A stretch of DNA of 64,000 nt. Source: Alteraurantiacibacter aquimixticola. GTDB lineage: Bacteria > Pseudomonadota > Alphaproteobacteria > Sphingomonadales > Sphingomonadaceae. The position numbers and the translations under genes are program-made. Shown piece by piece: positions 51,757 through 60,696 of this stretch; the stretch's first letter is position 1; every line of letters starts with the position of its first letter. The notes beneath the pieces were generated by a model. The model was given only the letters and a program-made list of their open reading frames with translations. It searched no databases and was not told the DNA's origin. The stretch covers positions 499,280 to 563,279 of the forward strand of contig NZ_SSHH01000001.1 in the NCBI RefSeq assembly GCF_004965515.1, written 5' to 3'.

Positions 51757-53322
51757 TCAGTTCAGATTGAAGCCGGGCGTTGCGGCCTCGGCAGTGCGTT
51801 TGTCGGAACCGCGCGGCGTTTCGCCATCGGCAAGGGCTTCGCCGCTCTGGCCGTTCAGGCTGACCGCCGGGTTGGCCGGAGCTTCCTCGGCCGCACGCGG
51901 CATCGGACGTACCTCGCCACTCACGCCGTTGTGCTGGCGGTTGAGCAGGAACTGCTCGGCCGCAGTCGGCGCGTGGAGCCCATCGGTCGGCAGGCGGATT
52001 TCGCGATCGCTCACCGGTTCGACCAGGTAAGGCGTCACCACGATCACCAGCTCGGTTTCGCCGCGACGGAACTCGGTCGAGCGGAACAGATTGCCCAGGA
52101 TCGGCAGGTCGCCCACGCCAGGGGCCTTGTCGATCGTGTTGTTGGCGTTGTTTGACAACAGGCCGGCGATCATGAAGCTCTGGCCGGAGCCGAGCTCGAT
52201 CGTCGTTTCCGCACGGCGGATAGTCAGCGCCGGGATCTGGAAGCCGTTCAGCGTCACCGCGCCCTGGCTCGAAAGTTCGGAGACTTCCGGGGCGACGCGC
52301 ATCGAGATACGGCCGTTGCTGAGCACGGTGGGCGTGTAGGACAGGCCGACACCGTAATTCTTGTATTCGACCGTGGTGGTGCCAAGGCCCTGGCTCAGCG
52401 GGATCGGGAATTCGCCGCCGGCAAGGAACTCGGCGGTTTCGCCCGAAAGCGCGGTGAGGTTGGGCTCGGACAGAGTGGTCACCAGGCCTTCGCGTTCGGC
52501 AAGGTCAAGCGCCGCACCAATGTCGAGGCCCAGCAGGCTTCCGACGCCGCCCAGCGTGGTGCCGGGAGAAATCGCCGAGAAACCCGAACCGGAAGTCGTG
52601 CTGCCATCGGAAAGGGTGGCAGTACAATTGGCACTGGAACAGGTGATCGTGCCCGGCGCGAAAGTCGTGAAGGGGTCGCGGCCCTGGCCCAGACCGAACT
52701 GGAAGCCGCCCGTCGTATCGATCGTGGTCAGGTTCACACCCAGCGAGCGGACCAGCGAGCGGCTGACTTCGGCAAAACGGACGCGCAGGTTGACCTGCAG
52801 CGGCGTCGCCATGCGCAGGCGGGAGATCACATTGGTGTCATCGCCGACAAAGGCCGAGACCAGGCGTTCCGCTTCGGCGGCATCCTCGGGCGCGGCCACG
52901 GTGCCGGTCAGCAGCACGGTGTTGGTGCCCATGGTGGCAACGCTGATCTGTGCTTCGGGCATCGCCAGCGCCAGCATCTGGTCGATGCTGTCGATGTTGG
53001 AGCCGACGCGGATATTGGCGGACCAGATGATGTCGCCGGCAGCATTGCTGGCGTAGATCGTGGTCTCACCGCCGGACAGGCCGAATACATACAGCTGGCG
53101 CTGCGACTTCACCTGGACGTCGGCAACGTTATCATTGGCGACGAAGATGTCGGCCATGTTGCCCGGCACGGTGACCAGCTCGCCGCGGCCGATCGACAGG
53201 ACGATATCCTGCGCCGGTCTGACGATGGAGGACTGGGCCTGGGCCACGCCGGTCGGCACGGCGGCCAGCGGTGCGATCGCACATGCGGCGGTCAGCACGG
53301 TCTTGAGAATGCGGCTTTGCAT
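51757..53322 (-). CDS. cpaC: CpaC/RcpA pilus secretin, 521 aa
   Basis: Outer-membrane secretin through which the Tad pilus is extruded. It has a signal peptide (ILKTVLTAACAIAPLAAVPTGVAQA), an N-terminal pilus-formation domain (DIVLSIGRGELVTVPGNMADIFVANDNVADV), a BON-like middle region, and the secretin core near residues 260-450. The core contains LTALSGETAEFLAGGEFPIPL and FMIAGLLSNN, with VGDLPILGNLFRSTEFRRGETELVIVVTPYLV after it. The ATG at 53322 has AGGGG upstream; the frame also has an earlier ATG at 53400. Confidence 0.94.
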   Translation of the reverse strand: MQSRILKTVLTAACAIAPLAAVPTGVAQAQSSIVRPAQDIVLSIGRGELVTVPGNMADIFVANDNVADVQVKSQRQLYVFGLSGGETTIYASNAAGDIIWSANIRVGSNIDSIDQMLALAMPEAQISVATMGTNTVLLTGTVAAPEDAAEAERLVSAFVGDDTNVISRLRMATPLQVNLRVRFAEVSRSLVRSLGVNLTTIDTTGGFQFGLGQGRDPFTTFAPGTITCSSANCTATLSDGSTTSGSGFSAISPGTTLGGVGSLLGLDIGAALDLAEREGLVTTLSEPNLTALSGETAEFLAGGEFPIPLSQGLGTTTVEYKNYGVGLSYTPTVLSNGRISMRVAPEVSELSSQGAVTLNGFQIPALTIRRAETTIELGSGQSFMIAGLLSNNANNTIDKAPGVGDLPILGNLFRSTEFRRGETELVIVVTPYLVEPVSDREIRLPTDGLHAPTAAEQFLLNRQHNGVSGEVRPMPRAAEEAPANPAVSLNGQSGEALADGETPRGSDKRTAEAATPGFNLN

Positions 53323-53396
53323 TTTCTTGCCCCTAGAATTGGATCCGTTGAAATTGGCGGATTTCGAGTGCGTGTTTGCGTGTCTTTCCATGTCGG

Positions 53397-54479
53397 TCAC
53401 CGCAGCGTCGAAAGGCCGACGGGCACGGTGCCGGCAGCGCGGCCGGTCGCCGCAGCCTGGCGATCGAGGATGGCGCCCGCACCGCGATCGACATTCTCGA
53501 CCGAGGTGTTCTTGCCACGGGTCACCCGGACGGTCGGGCCGGACGGCTGGACCGGGCCGACGAAGCTCGGCATGGGCTGTCCGTTGCCAGCCGGGGCGGC
53601 ATTGGTCGGCGCCAGGTTGCGGCGCTGGAAGCGCGACACGTCGCCGCCGGTCACGAAAGTCGTGGGACCTTCGGTGGGACGGGCAACTGCCTGGCGCAGG
53701 ATGCGCTCTTCTTCTTCCGGCGTGGCATCGGAGGGAACATCGATATCGCCTGCGGCAATCGCGCGTTCCAGCTCGGCCTGGTTGTCGGCGATCGAGCGTA
53801 GCGAGAGGCTGAGCGTGCCGATCGTCTGGGCAACCGTGATCTTCTCCGCGATGCGCGGCGTCACTTCCAGCGTCACCGTGCGGATGGCGCGCACCACGGT
53901 GCGGCCGTCTTCGGTGGTGGTCGTTTCGGTCGACTGGTCGGTCGCCAGGATACGCAGGTTGGTGAGGATGGTCTCTGCAGCACGCAGGCCGCCATCGTCG
54001 CCAGCCACGGTCTGCGCCAGCATCAGGTCGACGCGGTCACCCGGGAAGACGAAGCCGCCGACACCCGTGCGGGCCGAAACCGGCACGGTGATGGCGCGCA
54101 TGCCCGGGCCAAGCGCCGCAGCCAGGAAGCCACGATCGCCGGGCGCGACGAGCGAGCCCTGGGTAACCGGTTCGCCTGCCGTCACCGGAAAGCGCACAAC
54201 GGTGCCCAGCAGCGCGTCCATATTGGCCTCACCGTCAATGAAATAGGCATCCTGCACGAGTTCCTGCGGCCACAGCTGGTAGCCAATGGCATCGGCAGTG
54301 ATGATCGTGCCCACGGGCAGGCCACGCTTGGCCACCAGGACTTTGGGTCCTTCGGGCTCGACGGCGGCGGCTTCTGCCTCCGGCGCGCTGGCGCCCGCAA
54401 ACATGCTCCGGGCAGCAAGTGCCGTACCGATCGCAACGATCAGTGCCGCTACAAGCAAAATGAGCTTCTTCTTGTCCAT
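53397..54479 (-). CDS. cpaB: CpaB/RcpC pilus assembly protein, 360 aa
   Basis: Periplasmic protein with a SAF domain, needed for Tad pilus assembly and thought to help the secretin. An N-terminal membrane helix (KKLILLVAALIVAIGTALAARSM) is followed by the SAF domain at about 45-115 (VLVAKRGLPVGTIITADAIGYQLWPQELV) and the RcpC-type domain (ITVPVSARTGVGGFVFPGDRVDLML). The last 60 residues are Pro/Gly/Ala-rich and likely flexible. It is 79 bases downstream of cpaA. Confidence 0.93.
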   Translation of the reverse strand: MDKKKLILLVAALIVAIGTALAARSMFAGASAPEAEAAAVEPEGPKVLVAKRGLPVGTIITADAIGYQLWPQELVQDAYFIDGEANMDALLGTVVRFPVTAGEPVTQGSLVAPGDRGFLAAALGPGMRAITVPVSARTGVGGFVFPGDRVDLMLAQTVAGDDGGLRAAETILTNLRILATDQSTETTTTEDGRTVVRAIRTVTLEVTPRIAEKITVAQTIGTLSLSLRSIADNQAELERAIAAGDIDVPSDATPEEEERILRQAVARPTEGPTTFVTGGDVSRFQRRNLAPTNAAPAGNGQPMPSFVGPVQPSGPTVRVTRGKNTSVENVDRGAGAILDRQAAATGRAAGTVPVGLSTLR

Positions 54480-54558
54480 GGTGCGTCAAGCCCCCTTAAA
54501 GATCCTTCGCGGAATGATTTTCACCGGATAGGCTGGAATTGGTTAAAATGAGGTTTTC

Positions 54559-55050
54559 TTACCCTGCGGTCCCGGTAATCGCGCTCGCGGGGATGTAGAA
54601 GGAAGCGATGACCCACAGGCCCGCCGCGGCGATTGCAACTCCATAGGGAATCGCGATTCTGTCGCGCTGGCGGCGCATGATGTGCCAGCCTCCGAAGACG
54701 AGAGTCAGGACGCCGCCGAGCAGCGCCATCATGACCAGCAATTTAAGGAAGTGTTCGGGTGCGATCCAAAGAGCGAGCGCCGTCAGCAGCTTGATGTCGC
54801 CGCCGCCCATCATCTTCAGCGCGAAGAGGATCGACAGGCCGAAGAAAGTGGCCACGGCAAGGCCCAGCTGGATGGCAATGTCCGGCCACAGTGCCATGTC
54901 GCTGGCCCACCAGAAGACAGGTGCGGCCAAGGCGATCGCCCCGTTCAGCCAGTTGGCGATCCGGCGGCTCTTCAAATCGGTAAATGCGGCGGTAAGCAAC
55001 GCAATTGCCAATGCGGCAAGCAGACCGTACTTGATTGGATCGTCCAGCAT
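54559..55050 (-). CDS. cpaA: CpaA prepilin peptidase, 163 aa
   Basis: Aspartyl membrane protease that removes the leader from Flp pilins. The two catalytic Asp residues are visible: one in AFTDLKSRRI near residue 25 and the other in MMGGGDIKLLTAL near residue 85. Several membrane helices surround them. The ATG at 55050 is preferred to the TTG at 55053. It is the first gene of the cluster; no flp pilin gene is found upstream, since the divergent hydrolase gene begins within 85-100 bases. Confidence 0.93.
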   Translation of the reverse strand: MLDDPIKYGLLAALAIALLTAAFTDLKSRRIANWLNGAIALAAPVFWWASDMALWPDIAIQLGLAVATFFGLSILFALKMMGGGDIKLLTALALWIAPEHFLKLLVMMALLGGVLTLVFGGWHIMRRQRDRIAIPYGVAIAAAGLWVIASFYIPASAITGTAG

Positions 55051-55121
55051 CAAAAGTCCCCGAGGAAATCCCTTGGGGAGTGAGTGCTAGCGATCATCAC
55101 TTACTAAATAGTAACCACGGC

Positions 55122-55136
55122 AGGAGGGAACAGATT
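55122..55136 (+). promoter_or_regulatory. Strong ribosome binding site followed by a possible ATT start
   Basis: AGGAGGG at 55122-55128 is followed five bases later by ATT at 55134, in frame with the hydrolase. No ATG occurs in frame nearby; the first GTG is at 55152, 23 bases after the ribosome site, which is too far for normal spacing. An ATT (Ile) start is rare but known in a few bacterial genes. Confidence 0.45.
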
Positions 55137-56120
55137 CAGCATCAGACGCCAGTGACCGGGGCGCAGGCGTTCGATCGCCGGGCCATTCCCGCAAATGCGG
55201 TCGAGGACACCTGGCTGGCGGGCGACGGGCATGCCATCCGCCATATCGAGTGGCCGGCGCCCGAAGGGGGCGAGGCAGGACTACGCGGATCGATCCTGTT
55301 CATGCCGGGACGCGGCGATGCCTATGAGAAGTATCTCGAGACATTCGAGCACTGGCGCCGCCAGGGCTGGCAGGTCACCGCGGCGGACTGGCGCGGCCAG
55401 GCCGGGTCGGGGCGGCTGGGCAGCGACAGCGTGACCGGTCATATCGATGACTTCGCCATGTGGATCGCCGACATCGCCGCCTTCTGGAAGCAATGGGCAG
55501 AAGGGCGGCAAGGGCCGCTGGTGCTGGCCGGTCATTCCATGGGCGGGCACCTGGTCCTGCGCGCGGCGGCGGATGGCGTGCTTAGCCCCGCACCCAATGC
55601 GCTGGTGCTGTCCGCCCCTATGCTGGGCGTGCATCCCGAATGGCTACCCCTGAGCGTACAACAGCTTGTCGCTGGCGCGATGAACACGATCGGGGAGCCG
55701 CAGCGCCCGGCGTGGAAATGGAGCGAGAAGCCTGGCGAGTTTCCGGCTTCGCGTGTCAAGCTGCTCACACATGATGCAGCGCGCTACTCCGACGAGGAGT
55801 ACTGGCGGGAGGCGCGGCCCGAACTGGCCATGGGGCCAGGCAGCTGGGGCTGGGTCGCGGCGGCGACGCGGTCGATGCGGCGGTTGCGCGAACCCGGCGT
55901 GCTGGAAAGGCTGGCGATGCCCGTCTTCATCACCTCGACATCGGCGGACAAGCTCGTCTCCCACAATGCCAGCCGTGCCGCGGCACGGCGGATCGGAGAT
56001 GTCACCTTCCTGGAGTTCGGCGAGGAGTCCGCGCATGAAATCCTGCGCGAGGCAGATCCGGTGCGCGACCGGGCGCTGGGCGCCATTGACAATTTCCTGG
56101 ACGGGATCGCCGCACGTTGA
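55134..56120 (+). CDS. Alpha/beta hydrolase (lysophospholipase-like), about 328 aa
   Basis: Serine hydrolase of the S33/monoglyceride lipase type. It has an N-terminal FDRRAIPANAVEDTWLAGDGHAIRHIEWP, then ILFMPGRGDAYEKYLETFEHW, the nucleophile elbow GHSMGG near residue 135, the acid in FITSTSADKLV, and the catalytic His in EESAHEIL. The start is uncertain: ATT at 55134 has the best ribosome site, and GTG at 55152 is the alternative. It is divergent from cpaA and overlaps the FAD oxidoreductase by 4 bases. Substrate not known; fatty acyl esters are the family norm. Confidence 0.85.
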   Translation: MQHQTPVTGAQAFDRRAIPANAVEDTWLAGDGHAIRHIEWPAPEGGEAGLRGSILFMPGRGDAYEKYLETFEHWRRQGWQVTAADWRGQAGSGRLGSDSVTGHIDDFAMWIADIAAFWKQWAEGRQGPLVLAGHSMGGHLVLRAAADGVLSPAPNALVLSAPMLGVHPEWLPLSVQQLVAGAMNTIGEPQRPAWKWSEKPGEFPASRVKLLTHDAARYSDEEYWREARPELAMGPGSWGWVAAATRSMRRLREPGVLERLAMPVFITSTSADKLVSHNASRAAARRIGDVTFLEFGEESAHEILREADPVRDRALGAIDNFLDGIAAR

Positions 56121-57214
56121 ACGACACTTTCGATATCGTGGTGATCGGCGCGGGGATCGCCGGGGCGAGCCTTGCGGCCGAGCTCGCGCCGCATGCCAGC
56201 GTGCTGCTGGCAGAGGCGGAGCGCATGCCCGGCTATCACTCCACCGGCCGCTCTGCCGCCTTCTGGGACGAATGCTATGGCGGGCCGGGAGTGGTGCCGC
56301 TGACCCTGGCTTCCGGACCCTGGCTGAAAGAGCATGGCTTCCTCAGTCCGCGCGGCGCGGTGCATCTCGCTACCGCCGACCAGCTTGGGCAGCTCGACAG
56401 TTTCGAGCAGGAGTTTTCCGGCACCGGCGTGTCCATGAACCGGCTCGACCGGGCCGGCATTGACCATCGCATTCCGGGCCTGCGCGACGGCTGGGTGGAA
56501 GCGATCGAGGAAACCGAATGCGCCGATATCGATGTCGGAGGCGTTCACCAGCATTACCTCGCCAGCGGCAAGCGGGCGGGGGTGGAACTGCGCACCGGCT
56601 TTCGCCTCCAAAGTGCAGAATGGCAGGGCGGCGGCTGGTTGCTCACCTTCGAGAATGGCGAGCAGGTTAGCTGCGGCGTGCTGGCCAATGCCGCGGGCGC
56701 CTGGGTGGACGAGGTCGCGCGGATGGCGGGCGCCCAGCCGCTCGGCATCACGCCCTATCGCCGGACGGTGGTGCAATTGCGCACCGCACCAGCGCCCGAT
56801 CCGGACCTGCCGCTGGTGCTCGGCATCGATGGCTCCTTCTACTTCAAGCCCGATGGCGCGCGCGTGTGGCTGAGCCCGCATGACGAAACGCCAAGCCCCG
56901 CCGCAGACGTTGCCGCTGAAGAGCTGGACGTCGCCATCGCCATCGACCGGTTCGAGAAAGTGGTCGACTGGAAGATCGAAGCGGTGGAACGCAAATGGGC
57001 CGGCCTGCGCAGCTTCGCGCCCGACCGAATGCCCGTCTACGGCCACGATCCGGCCAGCGAGGGCCTGTTCTGGTTTGCCGGGCAAGGCGGCTTCGGGATC
57101 CAGACCGCACCTGCCGCCGCGCGCCTGGCCAGCCAGCTTCTGCTCGGCCTGTCACGCGATCACATGACGGCCACTATCGACACTGGTGTTTACTCGCCCG
57201 CACGCTTTGGCTAG
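56117..57214 (+). CDS. FAD-dependent oxidoreductase (DAO family), 365 aa
   Basis: Flavoenzyme of the D-amino-acid dehydrogenase/glycine oxidase-like family. The FAD-binding GAGIAGASLAAELA motif is near residues 11-24, and HSTGRSAAFWDECYGG follows. GVLANAAGAWVDEVARMAG and the C-terminal GLRSFAPDRMPVYGHDPASEGLFWFAGQGGFGIQTAPAAARLA are typical. The start is TTG within a TTGA overlap with the hydrolase stop, which indicates translational coupling. The substrate is unknown, and so is the reason for pairing with a hydrolase. Confidence 0.88.
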   Translation: MNDTFDIVVIGAGIAGASLAAELAPHASVLLAEAERMPGYHSTGRSAAFWDECYGGPGVVPLTLASGPWLKEHGFLSPRGAVHLATADQLGQLDSFEQEFSGTGVSMNRLDRAGIDHRIPGLRDGWVEAIEETECADIDVGGVHQHYLASGKRAGVELRTGFRLQSAEWQGGGWLLTFENGEQVSCGVLANAAGAWVDEVARMAGAQPLGITPYRRTVVQLRTAPAPDPDLPLVLGIDGSFYFKPDGARVWLSPHDETPSPAADVAAEELDVAIAIDRFEKVVDWKIEAVERKWAGLRSFAPDRMPVYGHDPASEGLFWFAGQGGFGIQTAPAAARLASQLLLGLSRDHMTATIDTGVYSPARFG

Positions 57215-57272
57215 CCAAGGGGTTAGCAGGCCATCACCGTCCTGCCCCCAACAACAACCCATGGGAGGTTTC

Positions 57273-57455
57273 ATGGCGCACCGTTTCGAGATCCGTAAGA
57301 ACAAGAAGGGCGAGTTCGTTTCCTATTTCTGCTACAACAGCGAAACGATCTTCTGGACCGAGGGCTACAGCTCCAAGGCCAGCGCGAAGAACGCCATCGA
57401 ATCCATCCTGAAGAATGGCCCGAAAGCCGAAGTGGTGGACAAGTCCGCCGAATAG
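57273..57455 (+). CDS. YegP/DUF1508 small protein, 60 aa
   Basis: Small conserved protein with one YegP-type repeat: FEIRKNKKGEFVSYFCYNSETIFWTEGYSSKASAKNAIESILKN. Such proteins are usually of unknown function, some with two tandem copies. A strong GGGAGG ribosome site lies before the ATG. The frame is open upstream but without conserved residues. It converges on rnhA. Confidence 0.85.
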   Translation: MAHRFEIRKNKKGEFVSYFCYNSETIFWTEGYSSKASAKNAIESILKNGPKAEVVDKSAE

Positions 57456-57494
57456 GCGCTGCCAGCTTCTCACCCCGGAAGGGGACAAGAAGGA

Positions 57495-57935
57495 TCAGGG
57501 TCGGCCAACCTCGTCAGCAGCATCGCTGGCCAGGCGGTCGACCCTTTCATTTTCGATGTGGCCGTTGTGGCCCTTGACCCAGACCCATTCGACCTGATGA
57601 CGGCCCACCGCCTCGATCAGGTCGTGCCACAGATCGGCATTCTTGACCGGCTTCTTGCTGGCATTGACCCAGCCGCGCTTCTTCCAGCCGGAAACCCACT
57701 TGGTCATCCCGTCGATGACATATTTGCTGTCGGAATGGATGGTGACTTCACACGGTTCGATCAGCGCATTGAGCGCCTTGATCACCGCGGTCATTTCCAT
57801 GCGGTTATTGGTCGTATCGGGCTCTGCGCCGGACAGTTCCTTCTCATGCCGCCCCATGCGCAGCAGCACACCCCAGCCGCCTGGGCCGGGATTGCCCTTG
57901 CAGGCGCCATCGGTGAACACATCGACCTTCTTCAT
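57495..57935 (-). CDS. rnhA: Ribonuclease HI, 146 aa
   Basis: Endonuclease that cuts RNA in RNA-DNA hybrids. The catalytic acidic residues are visible as Asp9 in [11 protein letters not shown], Glu in [12 protein letters not shown] and Asp in [11 protein letters not shown]; a further Asp lies in [28 protein letters not shown] near the end is also diagnostic. It overlaps thrB by 4 bases on the minus strand and is the last gene of the ispH-thrB-rnhA operon. Confidence 0.96.
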   Translation of the reverse strand: MKKVDVFTDGACKGNPGPGGWGVLLRMGRHEKELSGAEPDTTNNRMEMTAVIKALNALIEPCEVTIHSDSKYVIDGMTKWVSGWKKRGWVNASKKPVKNADLWHDLIEAVGRHQVEWVWVKGHNGHIENERVDRLASDAADEVGRP

Positions 57936-58930
57936 GATGCGAAGATAGCCTTTCCCTCAGCTTCATAGAACTGCATCCGGCGGACAAAATCCATCGGATC
58001 CTTTTTGGTGACTAGCGCGTCCGCCGGAGTGTTGAGCCAGTCATAGGCGCGGGTGGCGACAAAGCGCATGGCCGCGCCGCGCGCCAGCACGGGCAGCGCC
58101 GCGTGCTCGGCAGGGGTCAGTTTGCGCACGCTTTCGTACCCGGCCAGCAATGCCTGCGAGATTTCCGGGCGGAATTTGCGCCCGTGATCGGCAAAGCACC
58201 AGGCTGCATGGGTCACGGCGAGGTCGTAGGCGAAGAAATCGGTGCAGGCGAAGTAGAAGTCGATCAGGCCGGATACCTTTTCGCCCAGCATCAGCACATT
58301 GTCGGGAAACAGATCCGCATGGCACACGCCCTGCGGCAAGCCGCCGGGCCAGTCCCCGGCAAAGCCGGAAAGCGCATCGTAGACGATATCGGGCAGCGCC
58401 GGATCGATCGTGGCGAGGCCTTCCTGCCCGCACTCGTCGATCAGCTCCTGCCACGCGGCGAGGCCCATCGCGTTGGAGCGCTCACTATAATCCTGCGCCG
58501 CAAGATGGATGCCCGCCAGCGCCGCGCCTACGGCATGGGCTTGCGCAGGCTCGGGCCGGTCAATCGATACGCCGGGCAGGAACTCGATCAGTGCCACCGC
58601 CTTTTGCGGGCCGTCGGGATCGGCGGGATCGGGGATCATGCGATGCGTCGCCCCCGACCTGTCATGGATCGTCGCGGGCACCGGGCAGCCCTTTTCCGCC
58701 AGCAGGTCGAGCAGGCCGAGGAAGAAGGGCAGGTCGGTGAGCTCGATACGGAATTCATACATGGTCAGGATGTAGCGCGCGCCGCCACCATCCTTGCCGG
58801 TCGTCTCCAGCAGCCAGTTGGAATTGGACACGCCCTCGGCAATGCCCTTGGCGCTGACGAGTTCGCCGACGTCGTAATGGGAAATGAGCTCGGCAAGATC
58901 CTCCGCCGAAAGCTGCGTATAGACTGCCAC
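57932..58930 (-). CDS. thrB: Homoserine kinase (choline kinase-like type), 332 aa
   Basis: ATP-dependent kinase that makes O-phosphohomoserine in threonine biosynthesis. It is of the alphaproteobacterial type with an aminoglycoside/choline kinase fold, unlike the GHMP-type ThrB of E. coli. Signatures are [13 protein letters not shown] near residue 30, the catalytic loop [13 protein letters not shown] and the metal-binding [24 protein letters not shown]. The start is GTG. It sits between ispH, 7 bases upstream, and rnhA, which it overlaps by 4 bases, an arrangement common in alphaproteobacteria. Confidence 0.93.
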   Translation of the reverse strand: MAVYTQLSAEDLAELISHYDVGELVSAKGIAEGVSNSNWLLETTGKDGGGARYILTMYEFRIELTDLPFFLGLLDLLAEKGCPVPATIHDRSGATHRMIPDPADPDGPQKAVALIEFLPGVSIDRPEPAQAHAVGAALAGIHLAAQDYSERSNAMGLAAWQELIDECGQEGLATIDPALPDIVYDALSGFAGDWPGGLPQGVCHADLFPDNVLMLGEKVSGLIDFYFACTDFFAYDLAVTHAAWCFADHGRKFRPEISQALLAGYESVRKLTPAEHAALPVLARGAAMRFVATRAYDWLNTPADALVTKKDPMDFVRRMQFYEAEGKAIFAS

Positions 58931-58937
58931 CTGGGTG

Positions 58938-59912
58938 CTACTCCGTCAGCTGGCGCGGCAGCTTGAAGACCATCTTCTCTTCGGCGGTAACGACTGGCCG
59001 CTCCTCCACCTGCCGCAATTCGGCCAGTCGGTCGATAACCTCGCGCACCAGCGCTTCGGGTGCGGAAGCCCCGGCGGTGAGGCCGAGCGTTTCCACGCCT
59101 TTCAGCCAGCCCGCCTCGATCTCCGATCCGCGCTGGATCAGCTTGGCCGGCGTGCCGCAGCGTTCGGACACTTCGACAAGGCGCAGCGAGTTGGAGGAAT
59201 TGGGCGCGCCGATCACCAGCACCAGGTCCGCCTTGGGCGCGATTTCCTTCACCGCCGCCTGACGATTGGAGGTGGCGTAGCAGATATCCTCCGCCTTGGG
59301 CGCGACGATATCGGGATAGCGTTCGGTAAGCGCAGCGATGATTTCCGCCGTGTCGTCCACCGAAAGCGTGGTCTGCGTGAGGAAGGACAGCTGCTTGCCT
59401 GCGGGCACTTGCAGCTCCGCGACATCTTCCACCGTTTCCACCAGCGTCATGTCACCCTCGGCGACCTGACCGAACGTACCGATGACTTCCGGGTGCCCCT
59501 TGTGGCCGATGAACAGGATATGCCGCCCCGCCTCGATCTGGCGTTCGGCCTGGCGGTGGACCTTGGACACCAGCGGGCAGGTGGCATCGACATAGATCAT
59601 CTCGCGCCGTTCGGCCTCTGCCGGAACGCTTTTGGGAACGCCGTGGGCGGAAAAGACCACCGGCACGCCTTCGGGCACTTCGCTCAGCTCCTCGACGAAG
59701 ACCGCGCCCTTGGCGCGCAGCCCGTCCACCACATAGCGGTTGTGGACGATTTCATGCCGGACATAGACCGGTGCGCCATAGCGTTCGAGCGCGCGCTCGA
59801 CGATTTCGATTGCGCGGTCCACGCCAGCGCAAAAGCCGCGCGGGGCAGCGATCAGCACGGTCAGCGGCAGCTTTTCGGTCTCGCTGACGGTTTCGGGAAA
59901 GGGGGCGTTCAT
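58938..59912 (-). CDS. ispH: 4-hydroxy-3-methylbut-2-enyl diphosphate reductase, 324 aa
   Basis: Iron-sulfur enzyme of the last step of the MEP isoprenoid pathway, forming IPP and DMAPP. The three cluster cysteines lie in [28 protein letters not shown] and [11 protein letters not shown]. Other signatures are [32 protein letters not shown] and the substrate-binding [10 protein letters not shown]. It heads the ispH-thrB-rnhA operon and is divergent from a lipoprotein gene. Confidence 0.97.
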   Translation of the reverse strand: MNAPFPETVSETEKLPLTVLIAAPRGFCAGVDRAIEIVERALERYGAPVYVRHEIVHNRYVVDGLRAKGAVFVEELSEVPEGVPVVFSAHGVPKSVPAEAERREMIYVDATCPLVSKVHRQAERQIEAGRHILFIGHKGHPEVIGTFGQVAEGDMTLVETVEDVAELQVPAGKQLSFLTQTTLSVDDTAEIIAALTERYPDIVAPKAEDICYATSNRQAAVKEIAPKADLVLVIGAPNSSNSLRLVEVSERCGTPAKLIQRGSEIEAGWLKGVETLGLTAGASAPEALVREVIDRLAELRQVEERPVVTAEEKMVFKLPRQLTE

Positions 59913-59989
59913 ATCCGCGCTCCTAGCTGTTGTCGCCCGCGAGTGAAAGGGGTAGGGCCTTCGCCCAAGATAAGGACTAAGGACCGGGA

Positions 59990-60640
59990 ATGAAGCTTCG
60001 AAGTGCAGTGATTGTCGCCGCTGGTGCCGCCATGGCGCTCGCCGGATGCAAGAGCGAAGGCGATATCGTCGTGCAGCAAGGGGTGGGCATCACCGCGCTG
60101 CGGTCCGTCTGCCCCGCCGTGGGCATTCCCGACCATACCGGCGACATCACCCTGTTCTCTCCCGCCAGCGCAACCACCGCCGATGCGATCGACGTGACGG
60201 CGGTGATCACCAATGTCCGCGCCAATTGCGATGAATCGGGTGCCGAGGTCTATTCCACCGCGACCTTCGATGTGCAGGCGCAGCGCCGCGATGTGAGCGG
60301 TACGCGCACAGTCGAAATTCCCTATTTCAGCACCGTGATGCGCGGCGGCAGTTCGGTGGTTGCCAAGCGCCTCGGGACCGTGACGCTCAGTTTTGCCGAT
60401 GGCGAGGCGCGGGCCAGCGCCATGGGCACGGCCGGCGCGGTGATCGACCGGACGGAGGCAACGCTGCCCGCCGATATCCGCGAGATCATCACCCGCACGC
60501 GCCGTGCCGGCGATACGGATGCGGCGATCGATCCGCTGACCCGTCCGGAGGTACGCGCCGCGCTTGCCCGTGCGAGTTTCGAGCTGCTGGTGGGTTTCCA
60601 GCTGAGCGAGGACCAGCTGGCCTATAACGCCACGCGCTAA
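59990..60640 (+). CDS. Lipoprotein of unknown function, 216 aa
   Basis: Envelope protein with a lipoprotein signal ([19 protein letters not shown], Cys20). The mature domain seems beta-rich ([58 protein letters not shown]), with two cysteines that may bond. A C-terminal helical part ([20 protein letters not shown]) follows. Not recognised as a named family. argS follows after 56 bases, so they might be transcribed together, although another promoter may lie between. Confidence 0.8.
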   Translation: MKLRSAVIVAAGAAMALAGCKSEGDIVVQQGVGITALRSVCPAVGIPDHTGDITLFSPASATTADAIDVTAVITNVRANCDESGAEVYSTATFDVQAQRRDVSGTRTVEIPYFSTVMRGGSSVVAKRLGTVTLSFADGEARASAMGTAGAVIDRTEATLPADIREIITRTRRAGDTDAAIDPLTRPEVRAALARASFELLVGFQLSEDQLAYNATR

Positions 60641-60696
60641 GTCGGGGGAGCCAAGGCGCTTTCGCCAGCCTGCCAAACAGGCTAACGGCGGCGCCT

